A stretch of 64,000 nt of DNA. Source: Kocuria palustris (GTDB taxonomy: Bacteria > Actinomycetota > Actinomycetes > Actinomycetales > Micrococcaceae). Below are positions 8,333 to 16,772 of the stretch, piece after piece. The translations under genes were made by a program, and so were the position numbers. Within the stretch, counting starts at the first letter, position 1. Each line of letters opens with the position of its first letter. The stretch covers positions 186,001 to 250,000 of the forward strand of contig NZ_VDOR01000001.1 in assembly GCF_007666205.1 (NCBI RefSeq). Reading direction: 5' to 3'. The notes beneath the pieces were generated by a model. It saw only the letters and a program-made list of their open reading frames with translations, was not told the origin of the DNA and did not search any database.

Positions 8333-9817
8333 TCAGGTCCCGCAGAACGTCGTGAAGCGTGTCGTCGGGTCGGCGCCCGAGGACTCGAGCCCCGCGAAGT
8401 CCACGTGCTCCTGGAAGGGCGAGCGCACCGCGGCCAGCAGCAGCTCGTACGGCTCCATATCGCCGTCCTCGGCGCGCTCGAGCGCGCGCTGCAGGTGGTG
8501 GTTGCGCGGGATGTAGACCGGGTTCACCGAGGCCATGAGATCGCGCTGCTCGTCGGGCGAGGGATCGCCGTGGCGGCCCAGCAGGGCGCGGCGCTCGTCG
8601 TCCCAGCCCCGGAAGGCCTCCGGATCGGCGAACAGCTCGCCGGCCGCGCCGAAGGACAGGGCGCGGAAGAAGGCGGTGAAGTCCTGCTGGTGCTCCTGCA
8701 GCAGCGTGAAGGTGCGCTCCGTGAAGGCGTCGAGCTCGCTCAGCGCGGCCCGGCGGTCCTCGGCACCCAGGCCGGAGACGTCGAGCCCCAGCTTGGCGCC
8801 CAGCCCGCTCGACAGGGCCTCCCGGAACGCCGGGGCGTACTCGCGCAGCACCTCGGTGACGGCCTCGACCCCGGCGTCGGGATCCGACGGGGACACCGGC
8901 TCGACGAGGGCCTCCGCGAACCGGGAGAGGTTCCACAGGCCGATGTCCGCCTGACGCCCGTAGGCGTAGCGCGCCCCGCGGTCGATCGAGCTGAACACCG
9001 CGCCCAGCGAGAAGGTGTCCACGAACGCGCAGGGACCGTAGTCGATGGTCTCCCCGGAGATGGTCATGTTGTCGGTGTTCATGACCCCGTGCACGAAGCC
9101 CACGAGCATCCACTGCGCGATCAGCTCGGCCTGCGCGCGGACCACGCACCGCAGCAGCTCGAGCGGCGGGTTCGCCGCCGACGCCGCGGCCGGCCAGTGC
9201 CGCTGGATCGCGTAGTCGATCAGCTCCTGCCGCGTCTCGAGCGAGCGCTGCGTGGCCGCGAACTCGAACGTGCCCACCCGCAGGTGGCTGGCGGCCACGC
9301 GCGTGAGAATGGCGCCGGGCTCCGGGTCCGGGCCGCTGCGCTGGATCCGCTCCCCGGTCGTCACGACGGCCAGGCCGCGGGTGGTGGGGATGCCGAGCGC
9401 ATGCATGGCCTCGCCCAGCAGGTGCTCGCGCAGCATGGGACCCAGCGGCGCCTTGCCGTCGCCGCCGCGGGAGAAGGGGGTGCGCCCGGAGCCCTTGAGA
9501 TGCAGGTCGTGGCGCTTCCCGTGGGGGTCCACGAGCTCGCCCAGCAGCAGGGCGCGGCCGTCCCCCAGGACCGGGCTGAACTGCCCGAACTGGTGGCCCG
9601 AGTAGGCCTGGGCATAGGTCGGGCCCGAGACGGCGCCGGTGAGCAGGGCGAGGCCGTCCTCGGAGCGCAGCCGATCCGGATCCAGCCCCAGATCGCGGGC
9701 GAGCTCGTCGTTCACGATCACCGCGCGCGGTTCCCGCGCGGGTGCGGCGGACCACTCCTGCGAGAGGTCGGGCAGGGCCTGCGCGTAGGTGTGCTCGAAG
9801 GGGATGGCAGCGGTCAT
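8333..9817 (-). CDS. selO: Protein adenylyltransferase SelO (YdiU)
   Basis: A 494-residue SelO pseudokinase, which transfers AMP from ATP to Ser, Thr or Tyr of proteins and is linked to redox stress. Motifs seen: SGHQFGQFSPVLGDGRA, KGSGRTPFSRGGDGKAPLGPMLRE, VHGVMNTDNM and IDYGPCAF, covering the inverted-ATP binding site and its metal ligands. The C-terminus ends FCGT, keeping the conserved Cys that replaces the selenocysteine of animal SELENOO. Length matches the E. coli protein (about 480). The ATG follows GAGAGGAGCTCCC. It is divergent, with a 70-nt gap, from a winged-helix gene. Confidence 0.95.
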   Translation of the reverse strand: MTAAIPFEHTYAQALPDLSQEWSAAPAREPRAVIVNDELARDLGLDPDRLRSEDGLALLTGAVSGPTYAQAYSGHQFGQFSPVLGDGRALLLGELVDPHGKRHDLHLKGSGRTPFSRGGDGKAPLGPMLREHLLGEAMHALGIPTTRGLAVVTTGERIQRSGPDPEPGAILTRVAASHLRVGTFEFAATQRSLETRQELIDYAIQRHWPAAASAANPPLELLRCVVRAQAELIAQWMLVGFVHGVMNTDNMTISGETIDYGPCAFVDTFSLGAVFSSIDRGARYAYGRQADIGLWNLSRFAEALVEPVSPSDPDAGVEAVTEVLREYAPAFREALSSGLGAKLGLDVSGLGAEDRRAALSELDAFTERTFTLLQEHQQDFTAFFRALSFGAAGELFADPEAFRGWDDERRALLGRHGDPSPDEQRDLMASVNPVYIPRNHHLQRALERAEDGDMEPYELLLAAVRSPFQEHVDFAGLESSGADPTTRFTTFCGT

Positions 9818-9887
9818 GGGAGCTCCTCTCGCCCGGGCCTCCCAGGCTATCGGCGCCGGACGACAGCCCGGCAAGTACCGTGTGGGC

Positions 9888-10796
9888 ATGCACCTGCCCA
9901 GCTTCCGCGGCGTCCTGGCCCATCGCCTGATCCACCAGGCCCTGGTGGCGCCCCGGCCCGATGCCGCGGCCCACATGCTCGCGACGCAGGACCAGATCTA
10001 CGCCGCGGGCGTGAGCGCGCTCGAGCAGCGCTCGGGCCTGGACGTGCTCGAGGAGATCCGGGCCCAGCGCATCGTGCGCGCGTGGACCCAGCGCGGGACC
10101 GTGCACCTGACGGCGGCCGAGGACGTCCGGTGGCTGACCCGCCTGTGCTCGCCGCGCGTCGAGGCCGCCGCCGCCTACGATCGCGCCCACGACGCCCTCC
10201 ACGAGCGCCTGGCCGACGGACCGCTGACCCGCCCGCAGGCCTACGACGTCTTCCGAACGATCGGGATCACCCCGGAGAACGGCCCCGGCCAGCACCTGCT
10301 GCGCAGCTTCGGCGGCCAGGGCGACATCGCGCAGGGCCCGCGGCAGGGCAGCGACGACACCTTCCTGCTGGTCGACGACCTCCCCGTGGCCCAGCGGGAG
10401 CTCGACGGCGACGAGGCCCTGCGCGAGCTCGCGGCCCGCTACCTGGCCTCCCACGGCCCGGCGACGGTCCAGGACCTGTCCTGGTGGTCCGGCCTGACGG
10501 TCCGAGATGCGCGGCGCGCCGTCGAGCTGGCCGGCGACCAGGCGGTGGCGGTGACGGTCCAGGACCGCGCCGAGCAGCTCTTCGCCGGCCCGGCCGCCGA
10601 ACAGATCGACGACGCGCAGCTCGAGGCGGCGCTGGCCGTCGAGCTCGAGCTGCCCGCGTTCGACGAGTACCTCATCGGCTACCGCGACCGCTCGGAGTTC
10701 CTGCCGGCCGAGCTCGTCCCGGTCGTCGGGCCCACGAAGAACGGCATGTGCCGCCCGTTCCGGGTGCGCAGCGGGATCATCGCCGCTGCGGAATGA
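9888..10796 (+). CDS. Winged-helix DNA-binding domain protein (HTH_42 type)
   Basis: A 302-residue protein of the family often annotated as winged helix DNA-binding domain-containing (HTH_42, related to AlkX/YcaQ-like proteins). Recognisable pieces are DAAAHMLATQDQIYAAGVSALEQRS, the AQRIVRAWTQRGTVHL segment and the C-terminal LPAFDEYLIGYRDRS with VGPTKNGMCRP. Relatives include DNA glycosylases (AlkZ) that unhook interstrand crosslinks, but the QxQ catalytic motif was not confirmed here. The ATG at 9888 is preceded by TACCGT six bases upstream (9876-9881), which suggests a leaderless transcript. An upstream frame with 33 more residues was rejected. Confidence 0.75.
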   Translation: MHLPSFRGVLAHRLIHQALVAPRPDAAAHMLATQDQIYAAGVSALEQRSGLDVLEEIRAQRIVRAWTQRGTVHLTAAEDVRWLTRLCSPRVEAAAAYDRAHDALHERLADGPLTRPQAYDVFRTIGITPENGPGQHLLRSFGGQGDIAQGPRQGSDDTFLLVDDLPVAQRELDGDEALRELAARYLASHGPATVQDLSWWSGLTVRDARRAVELAGDQAVAVTVQDRAEQLFAGPAAEQIDDAQLEAALAVELELPAFDEYLIGYRDRSEFLPAELVPVVGPTKNGMCRPFRVRSGIIAAAE

Positions 10797-10848
10797 ACTG
10801 CCGGGCGCACCGATGGCGCGCGGCGCTCTGACCAGCGCCGATCCCTCG

Positions 10849-10881
10849 ATTGTTGAACAATTCGATGTGACTTGGTATACC
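10849..10881 (+). promoter_or_regulatory. SigA-type promoter with overlapping palindromic operator
   Basis: The -35 TTGAAC (10853-10858), a 17-nt spacer and the -10 TATACC (10876-10881) form a good promoter. The perfect palindrome ATTGTTGAACAAT (10849-10861) covers the -35 box and would block RNA polymerase if bound by a repressor. The predicted start of transcription near 10888 rules out the GTG at 10883 as start codon. Confidence 0.6.
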
Positions 10882-10942
10882 TGTGACTCGAATCACCGAG
10901 ATGCGCGCCACAGTGCCGCACCCCCACAGGACGGAGACCACG

Positions 10943-12256
10943 GTGTCCAACGGATCCACCGCGGCCGACAGCACGGCGACGCACGACGACCTCCAGACCC
11001 CCGCAGAGGCCGGCACATCCGGGCCCGCCACCGCGAATCGCGGCTTCGAGCTCAGCTGGACGATCTCGCTGTTCGGCACGGCCGTCGGCGCCGGCGTCCT
11101 GTTCCTGCCGATCAATGCGGGACTCGGCGGCATCTGGCCGCTGCTGATCGTCACGATCCTCATCGGGCCCATGACCTACCTGTCGCACCGGGCGCTCTCG
11201 CGCTTCGTGTGCGCCTCGCCGGATCCGGGCGCGGACATCACCGTCGTGGCGCGCAAGGCCTTCGGCGAGGGTGTCGGGCGCGTCATCACGGTCCTGTACT
11301 TCCTGGCGATCTTCCCCATCGTGCTGATCTACGGCATCGGCATCACGAACACGGTGGACTCGCTGATGGTCAATCAGCTGGGCATGGGATCGGTGCCGCG
11401 CTGGCTGCTCTCGGGCGTGCTGATCGCGCTGATGATGCTCGTGATGATCTCGAGCCAGCGCATCATGCTCATCGTCACCCAGTGGCTGGTCTACCCGCTG
11501 ATCGCGATCCTGCTCTTCGTCACCCTCTACCTCATCCCGAGCTGGAGCTTCGAGGGCCTCACGGCCACCCCGAGCGTCGGCGACCTGCTGATGTCGATCT
11601 GGCTCGTGATCCCCGTGCTGGTCTTCGCTTTCAACCACTCGCCGGCGATCTCGCAGTTCTCCCTGGCCATGCAGCGCCAGTACGGCGGCCGCGCCAGCGA
11701 CCGCGCCTCCGTGGTGCTGCGCCGGACCACGACCCTGCTGGTCGTCTTCACCATGGGCTTCGTCTGGTCCTGTGTGCTCTCCCTGGGCGTCGACGGCCTC
11801 CAGGACGCCAAGGACGCCAACCTGCCGGTCCTGTCGCACCTGGCCAACGTGCACGGCAGCCCGTTCATCGCCTACCTGGGCCCGGTCGTGGCCCTGGCCG
11901 CGATCGCCTCGTCGTTCTTCGGCCACTACCTGGGCGCTGCGGAGGGCGCTGCGGGCATCGTCCGCTCGATGGTCGACGCCGACGGCTCCAAGGTCAGCGA
12001 CCGCGCCCTGCACATCGGCATCGCGGTGTTCATCTTCCTGTCCACCTGGGCCGCCGCCATCGTCAACCCCTCCATCCTGAGCATGATCGAGTCGATCGCC
12101 GGGCCGGTCATCGCCATGATCCTCTACCTCATGCCGATGTACGCGATCCGGAAGATGCCGACCCTGGCCCCGTACCGCGGCCGCCTCTCGAACGTGTTCG
12201 TCACGATCTCCGGCCTGGTGGCCGTCAGCGGCATCCTCTACGGGCTGTTCTCCTGA
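10943..12256 (+). CDS. Serine/threonine-type amino acid permease (HAAAP family)
   Basis: A 437-residue transporter of the hydroxy/aromatic amino acid permease family (SdaC/TdcC-like), with about 11 membrane helices. Typical segments are ISLFGTAVGAGVLFLPINAGLGGIWPL near the N-terminus and VFAFNHSPAISQFS in the middle. It imports serine or threonine with a proton or sodium; the exact substrate is inferred. The GTG at 10943 was chosen because it follows GGACGGAGACC and lies downstream of the predicted transcription start. It is monocistronic, ending at a strong hairpin terminator. The about 45-residue N-terminal extension is polar. Confidence 0.85.
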   Translation: MSNGSTAADSTATHDDLQTPAEAGTSGPATANRGFELSWTISLFGTAVGAGVLFLPINAGLGGIWPLLIVTILIGPMTYLSHRALSRFVCASPDPGADITVVARKAFGEGVGRVITVLYFLAIFPIVLIYGIGITNTVDSLMVNQLGMGSVPRWLLSGVLIALMMLVMISSQRIMLIVTQWLVYPLIAILLFVTLYLIPSWSFEGLTATPSVGDLLMSIWLVIPVLVFAFNHSPAISQFSLAMQRQYGGRASDRASVVLRRTTTLLVVFTMGFVWSCVLSLGVDGLQDAKDANLPVLSHLANVHGSPFIAYLGPVVALAAIASSFFGHYLGAAEGAAGIVRSMVDADGSKVSDRALHIGIAVFIFLSTWAAAIVNPSILSMIESIAGPVIAMILYLMPMYAIRKMPTLAPYRGRLSNVFVTISGLVAVSGILYGLFS

Positions 12257-12278
12257 GCTGATCCGCGGCCGACGAATC

Positions 12279-12317
12279 GGCCCGCGCACCTCCCCGCGAG
12301 GAGCGCGGGCCGTTTTC
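12279..12317 (+). terminator. Rho-independent terminator after the permease
   Basis: GGCCCGCGC (12279-12287) pairs perfectly with GCGCGGGCC (12303-12311), followed by GTTTTCC. This is one of the few hairpins in the window with a T run. Confidence 0.85.
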
Positions 12318-12391
12318 CGTCCCCACTGGGGGAAATGCGGGAATCGCACTGCTCTATCGCCGACGGGAATCCCCCGAGGATCACGGGATGA

Positions 12392-12518
12392 GGAATAGGT
12401 TGATATGTCCTCTGTTGATATGTCCCTATTCCGGTCATCGGCCTGTCTGGGATATCGGATGAATGATTCATCATCTCGACTTCACCCCTCTTTAACCCGC
12501 TTCGATGCACTCGTGCAT
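12392..12518. promoter_or_regulatory. Multi-palindrome control region upstream of secreted toxin-like gene
   Basis: This stretch is AT-richer than its surroundings and holds four symmetric elements. GTTGATATGTCC occurs twice as direct repeats (12399-12410, 12414-12425). They are flanked by the inverted repeat GGAATAGG (12392-12399) / CCTATTCC (12425-12432). A 15-bp palindrome GATGAATGATTCATC lies at 12458-12472, and ATGCACTCGTGCAT lies at 12505-12518. The secreted-protein gene starts at 12609. The elements look like operators for one or more regulators. No convincing -35/-10 pair was fixed, and no other gene was seen in 12257-12608. Confidence 0.55.
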
Positions 12519-12608
12519 AGAGTCCTGTGCCGTCCCTCGGAGACGCCCGAGCATCTGCCCGGAATCCGCTCGGACATGTCTCACCGTCGAGCCCACAGAG
12601 GATGGAAC

Positions 12609-13307
12609 ATGAACTGGAAGCGCAAGATCGTCGGAGCCGTCGGCGCCAGCGCCCTGCTGCTGACCGTTGCAGGGGCACCTGCCCAGGCCGCCACCATCGA
12701 GGACGAGTACCCGGAGACCCCGGTCGCCAACGCCCAGCTGCCGATCGTCAACACGCAGCACGGCTCCGACCACATCAAGGCGAACATCCTGAATCCCCGC
12801 CCGGTCTGCAATCCCTTCGAGGACTACCGCACCGTGGTCTACAAGGTCACCGACGACTTCTCGCCGGTCGGGACCATCTCGACCCACAACCGCAGCGACA
12901 GCGCCATCCCGCTGACGCAGGATCTCTCCCGCACCCAGACGATCTCCATGAGCGTCCAGGGCGATCGGACCAACACCACCTCGATCAACGCCGGCGGCGA
13001 GAAGGACGGCGGCAGCATCGGCATCGCCCACGAGATCTCCTCGACGCTGGGCTTCCAGACCTCCTACGAGCTGTCCTGGAACGTCGGACAGACCATCGGC
13101 CCGTACGACGTCCCCGCCGGGCACACCGGCGAGGCCACCTACGGCTTCCGCACGATCAACATGACCGGCACCCAGCAGTACTGCAAGTCCAACGGCACCT
13201 GGTCGACCCCCACCGCCTGGCGCGCGTTCGTCCCGATCAAGAACGACGTCAAGGTCGACGTCTACGAGAACCCCGCCGACTCGTACCGCCCCGGCAAGCA
13301 GTCCTGA
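12609..13307 (+). CDS. Secreted protein resembling aerolysin/ETX-type beta-pore-forming toxin
   Basis: A 232-residue exported protein. The ATG follows AGAGGATGG; a Sec signal peptide (KRK, hydrophobic core, AQA cleavage near residue 27) is clear. The middle (about residues 106-160) is a Ser/Thr-rich stretch of alternating polar and apolar residues, SMSVQGDRTNTTS to SIGIAHEISSTLGFQTSYELSW, followed by GPYDVPAGHTGEATYGF. That layout fits the insertion hairpin and following strands of ETX/MTX2 aerolysin-like toxins. Cys67 and Cys192 could form a disulfide. It is followed 29 nt later by a second secreted protein and preceded by several palindromes. Pore formation is inference from pattern, not shown. 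Confidence 0.6.
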   Translation: MNWKRKIVGAVGASALLLTVAGAPAQAATIEDEYPETPVANAQLPIVNTQHGSDHIKANILNPRPVCNPFEDYRTVVYKVTDDFSPVGTISTHNRSDSAIPLTQDLSRTQTISMSVQGDRTNTTSINAGGEKDGGSIGIAHEISSTLGFQTSYELSWNVGQTIGPYDVPAGHTGEATYGFRTINMTGTQQYCKSNGTWSTPTAWRAFVPIKNDVKVDVYENPADSYRPGKQS

Positions 13308-13336
13308 AACCCGACCGAGATCCGAACGGAGATCCC

Positions 13337-13912
13337 ATGAAGAAGATCCTCTCCCGCACCGCCGCCGCGGCCGTCTCGGCCGGGCTCCTGCTGACCGGCA
13401 CCGCCGCCGCGAACGCCGCCGAGACCCCCGCCCCCGCGAAGCAGGACCTCGCGGTCAGCTACTCGAGCTCCGCCCTGAAGGCCCCCGGCTACGCCGGCCT
13501 CACCGCGATCTACGCGGAGAACGTCGGCTCCGAGCGCTACTACGGCGAGTTCCCGCTCGTGACCTTCCGCGTGGACGTCAAGACCGCCGGGGGGCCGGAG
13601 GGCGTGGACCGCCTCATCACCCCGGGCTACTTCAACGGCGCCTACACCCGCGACCTCGGCTTCGACCCGGCGACCTCGACCCGCTCGTTCGAGGTCACCC
13701 TGTCCAACCCGGTGGAGAAGGGCGAGAAGCAGCTGATCGCCAACCTCAACTTCGGCGACGGCCTCACCAAGGAGGGGCGCCTGACGAACTACGTCACCGT
13801 CACCCAGACCGGCCGCCTGGCCGGGGACACGTCCACCGCCAACGACCAGAACGTGGACTCCCGGCAGCACACCGTCACGGACTTCGGCAACCCGAACAAG
13901 GGCATCTTCTGA
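13337..13912 (+). CDS. Small secreted protein, partner of the toxin-like gene
   Basis: A 191-residue exported protein of unknown function. It has a classical signal peptide (MKKILSRTAAAAVSAGLLLTG, cleavage at ANA near residue 27) and a mature part rich in Thr, Val and Tyr, predicted to be mostly beta-strands. There are no cysteines and no membrane anchor. It lies 29 nt after the toxin-like gene and ends at a strong terminator, so the two form an operon. It could be a partner, binding component or immunity-like factor for the first protein. I do not recognise the family. Confidence 0.7.
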   Translation: MKKILSRTAAAAVSAGLLLTGTAAANAAETPAPAKQDLAVSYSSSALKAPGYAGLTAIYAENVGSERYYGEFPLVTFRVDVKTAGGPEGVDRLITPGYFNGAYTRDLGFDPATSTRSFEVTLSNPVEKGEKQLIANLNFGDGLTKEGRLTNYVTVTQTGRLAGDTSTANDQNVDSRQHTVTDFGNPNKGIF

Positions 13913-13943
13913 GCCGACCGACCGGCTGAGTCCGCACTGCGCA

Positions 13944-13976
13944 GGAGGCGGGCCCCCAGCGGGGCCCGCCTCCTTC
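13944..13976 (+). terminator. Terminator of the two-gene secreted operon
   Basis: GGAGGCGGGCCC (13944-13955), a short loop and GGGCCCGCCTCC (13962-13973) form a perfect 12-bp stem followed by TTCT, 31 nt after the stop codon. Confidence 0.8.
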
Positions 13977-14007
13977 TCATCCGCCGACGAGGCTGTCGCG
14001 GCCGCGC

Positions 14008-14520
14008 TCAGCGGCGAGGCTCGACGTCGGCCGGGTGGTCGCCGCCGGGGGACGTGTTCTCCCGGTCGGCGTCCTCACCGGTGTCGAGGTACTGGGTGAT
14101 CCACCCGACCAGGAACCCGGCCGCGCCCATGACCAGCAGCGGGCGGCGGACTCCTCGACGGATCAGGAAGCGCTCCACGGCGCCGGAGATCGCCAGATTC
14201 GCGGCTGCGGAGCCGCTGAGGAGCAGGCTGATCGCCGCCGTGGCGCCCACGAGCGGACGCGTGATCCGGGGCCTGCCCTGCTCCGATCGCGGCGCGCCCG
14301 GAACAGCCATGTCCGTCGGGAACCGCTCGATCGCCTCGGCTCCCCGATCGGAGATCACCCAGGCCACCGTGCCGGCATAGGCAAGGCCGGGGGCGGTGAT
14401 GATCGCCGCCCTGGCCCAGCCTCGCGCTCGGTGGAAGGGGATCATCTCCGCCGCACCGCTCGCCGCGGCGAAGGTCAGGGTCCTGGGTGCGAACAGCCTG
14501 CTCAGTGGAGGACGTGCCAT
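14008..14520 (-). CDS. Hypothetical membrane protein
   Basis: A 170-residue protein with three hydrophobic segments: AAIITAPGLAYAGTVAWVI, LVGATAAISLLLSGSAAANLAI and LLVMGAAGFLVGWI. Its C-terminal tail is charged and ends in DVEPRR. No family was recognised. The ATG is preceded by TACCGT six bases away (14527-14532 on the opposite strand), a leaderless promoter arrangement. It is upstream of and co-oriented with nothing obvious; the next minus-strand gene begins 487 nt further right in its own unit. Confidence 0.6.
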   Translation of the reverse strand: MARPPLSRLFAPRTLTFAAASGAAEMIPFHRARGWARAAIITAPGLAYAGTVAWVISDRGAEAIERFPTDMAVPGAPRSEQGRPRITRPLVGATAAISLLLSGSAAANLAISGAVERFLIRRGVRRPLLVMGAAGFLVGWITQYLDTGEDADRENTSPGGDHPADVEPRR

Positions 14521-14592
14521 GGCCCCACGGTAGGCCCCGGCTGCCGAGTCCGGCCATGGCAGCGGGCTCTCGTCCCGAGCTCCGAGTCGAGC

Positions 14593-14877
14593 TCAGAAGT
14601 CCATGGACGTCTCGTGCGGTCGGACCGGGCGCAGGCGCTGGAGATGCAGCTGTCGCATCAGGCGGATCGTGGGGCGCAGCATCATCTGCACCGAGCCGAG
14701 GACGAACAGCCACGTGCCCGCATACGTCGTGTCCTCCCCGAAGAAGAGGATGCTGCCGACCAGGAAGACCACTCCCAGCAGCAGGTCATTGGCGATCGAC
14801 AGCGTCTCGTAGCGCTGTCGGATCACCAGCTCCTCGGACCCGATGCGGATCTCGAGGTCCCGGTCCTGGTGCGTCAT
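14593..14877 (-). CDS. YrhK-like small membrane protein
   Basis: A 94-residue protein matching the YrhK domain: RQRYETLSIANDLLLGVVFLVGSILFF is the characteristic first helix, then GTWLFVLGSVQMMLRPTIRLMR forms a second helix and amphipathic tail. Two membrane segments are predicted. The function of the family is unknown. It is a single gene between an LLM oxidoreductase and a hypothetical membrane protein on the same strand. Confidence 0.75.
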   Translation of the reverse strand: MTHQDRDLEIRIGSEELVIRQRYETLSIANDLLLGVVFLVGSILFFGEDTTYAGTWLFVLGSVQMMLRPTIRLMRQLHLQRLRPVRPHETSMDF

Positions 14878-14951
14878 CGCGGCCTCCTGCGCCCTCGTGC
14901 CGGCTCCGGTGAGCCGGACGTGTCACGGCCAGTGGACCACGGCGGAGAGGC

Positions 14952-15923
14952 TCAAAGGTGCGCGACGACCTCGTCGCGCAGCTGCTCGAGGACCTCGCGG
15001 GCCGGTCGGTGGTCGGTGGCCTTGGCCAGGATGCAGTGGTCGAGCCCGATCTCCCGGTAGCGGCGCAGGGTCTCCACGAGGGCCTTCGACCCGGTGCGCA
15101 GCCCCAGGCTGATCTCCTCGGCGGGGGCGTCGGAGTCCTCGAGCAGATCCAGGCTCATGGACTGGATCAGGGCCGGGTCATTGCCCTGCCCGCGCTTCTC
15201 GACCGCCTGGCGCCACAGCCCGAACCGGCCCTTCTGCTCCTCGAACGGGCGGTAGTAGGTGGCCCAGGCATCGGCGTGGGCGGCGTTCCACTGCAGGGTC
15301 TGCTTGGCCGAGCCGACGATGACCTGCGGGATGCGGTGCGAGGGCGGGGCCATGAGCTCGTAGCCGTCGGTGGCCTGGAGCAGGTGCCGCCGCTCGTCGT
15401 CGATCGGGCTCAGCGCCGAGCGCAGCAGGGCCCAGCGGTCGCGGAACTCGTCCCGGCGATCGTCGAGCGAGGCCCCGAAGAGCTCGAACTCCTCCGGCCG
15501 GTCCCCCGTGGCCACGCCCAGCAGGAGCCGGCCGCCGCTGATCCGATCCAGTGAGAGCGCGGTCTTGGCCAGGTGCAGCGGATGGCGCAGAGGCAGGACC
15601 GCCGCGGCGGTGCCGATCGCGATCCGCTCGGTGGCTCCGGCGAGCATGCCCAGCCACAGGAACGGGTCGTCCAGGGACGCGGCCAGCCGGTCCTCGCCCT
15701 GCGGGATGGCCAGGGGGACGTCGCGGACCCACAGCGCGGCGATCCCCGACGCCTCCGCGAGCCGCGCCAGCTCCCGGGACGTCTGCGGATCCGCCATCGA
15801 ACCCCCGTGCTGCGGCTGCGGGGTCATCAGCCCGAGCGTCAGGCGACCATCGGGAGACCGGACCGCATCGATCGCCGGTGAGAAGTCCTGGGCCACGGCT
15901 GACGTCCTCTCGCTGGGCGGCAT
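14952..15923 (-). CDS. LLM-class flavin-dependent oxidoreductase
   Basis: A 323-residue luciferase-like flavin oxidoreductase with a TIM-barrel fold. LTLGLMTPQPQHG near residue 30, LAEASGIAALWVRDVPL, RIAIGTAAAVLPLRHPLHLAKTALSLDRISGGRLLLGVATGDRPEEFELFG and the late YYRPFEEQKGR segment are all characteristic. Such enzymes use reduced FMN or F420. The sequence style fits the subgroup often found as single genes with unknown substrate. The ATG (MPPSERTS) was chosen over a longer frame because GGGAGGACCG precedes it. Electron donor and substrate are unknown. Confidence 0.85.
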   Translation of the reverse strand: MPPSERTSAVAQDFSPAIDAVRSPDGRLTLGLMTPQPQHGGSMADPQTSRELARLAEASGIAALWVRDVPLAIPQGEDRLAASLDDPFLWLGMLAGATERIAIGTAAAVLPLRHPLHLAKTALSLDRISGGRLLLGVATGDRPEEFELFGASLDDRRDEFRDRWALLRSALSPIDDERRHLLQATDGYELMAPPSHRIPQVIVGSAKQTLQWNAAHADAWATYYRPFEEQKGRFGLWRQAVEKRGQGNDPALIQSMSLDLLEDSDAPAEEISLGLRTGSKALVETLRRYREIGLDHCILAKATDHRPAREVLEQLRDEVVAHL

Positions 15924-16097
15924 CGGTCCTCCCAGCGTATCGAGGCCCGGGTGCCGGGAACCGCCGACCAGGCCGCAGCCGTCACACAAGGCCGGGGGAC
16001 GGCCCCGGTGCCAGGGGTGCGAGTCTCGCCCCCTACGATGCGAGGCGGGCTGCGCGCACCGCTCGCCCCCCACGGATGCCCACGATCAAGGAGCCTC

Positions 16098-16616
16098 GTG
16101 TCCTACCCCTCGCAGAACCCTCAGAGCCCCCAGGACCCGCAGAACGGCCGGCCGGGTCATGACACCCCGCAGCCGTCGTCACATGCGGTCCCGTCGTACG
16201 AGGGCCAGAACCAGCCGGCGCAGCGTCATCAGCCGTCCTACGCCGCCCCGCAGGCCAGCAGCTCCCCGAACGATCGCTACACGCCCAGCCAGCCCGATGG
16301 GGAACCGGGGCGAGCGACCAAGGACAAGGGATTCTTCGCGGCGCTGTTCGACCTCTCCTTCAAGAGCTTCATCACGATCAGGTTCGCCTCGATCCTCTAC
16401 ATCGCCGGCATCGTCCTGCTGACGCTGGGCTGGCTGATCTTCACCGTGATGTCCTTTGCAGCGGACCCCGGGGCGGGAGTGGTGGTGTTCTTCGGGGGTC
16501 TCATCGGCCTGTTCATCTACATCGTGCTGTTCCGCCTGATGCTGGAGTTCTATGTGGCCACGGTCCGCACGGCCCAGAACACGTCGATCCTGGTGGAGCG
16601 CAGCGGTCGTCTCTGA
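16098..16616 (+). CDS. DUF4282 membrane protein
   Basis: A 172-residue protein starting at GTG behind AAGGAG. The first 75 residues are a proline-, glutamine- and serine-rich disordered tail. The rest is a DUF4282 domain: LFDLSFKSFITIRFASILYIAGI, a second helix near GGLIGLFIYIVLFRLMLEFYVATVRTAQNTSIL. Two membrane helices are predicted, with the tail in the cytoplasm. The function of the family is unknown. Confidence 0.8.
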   Translation: MSYPSQNPQSPQDPQNGRPGHDTPQPSSHAVPSYEGQNQPAQRHQPSYAAPQASSSPNDRYTPSQPDGEPGRATKDKGFFAALFDLSFKSFITIRFASILYIAGIVLLTLGWLIFTVMSFAADPGAGVVVFFGGLIGLFIYIVLFRLMLEFYVATVRTAQNTSILVERSGRL

Positions 16617-16636
16617 CCCAGAGCTCCACCGACCAG

Positions 16637-16671
16637 CGCCCGCCGAGACGCAGCTCGCGTTCCGGCGGGCG
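16637..16671. terminator. Hairpin after the DUF4282 gene
   Basis: CGCCCGCCG (16637-16645) pairs with CGGCGGGCG (16663-16671) across a 17-nt loop, 20 nt after the stop codon. There is no T run. Confidence 0.55.
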
Positions 16672-16772
16672 TCCGTCATCCCCGGCCCCGGCAGAGGGCC
16701 GCGGCGATAGGATCGGCGGCACGACGCGACGGGGGAAGAACCCCTCGTCGCCGCCCGCGCGAGAGGATCGCC

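Noticed and set aside
10883-12256. GTG at 10883 as start of the serine-type permease
   Set aside because: The predicted transcription start, near 10888, is downstream of it; the GTG at 10943 has a ribosome binding site.
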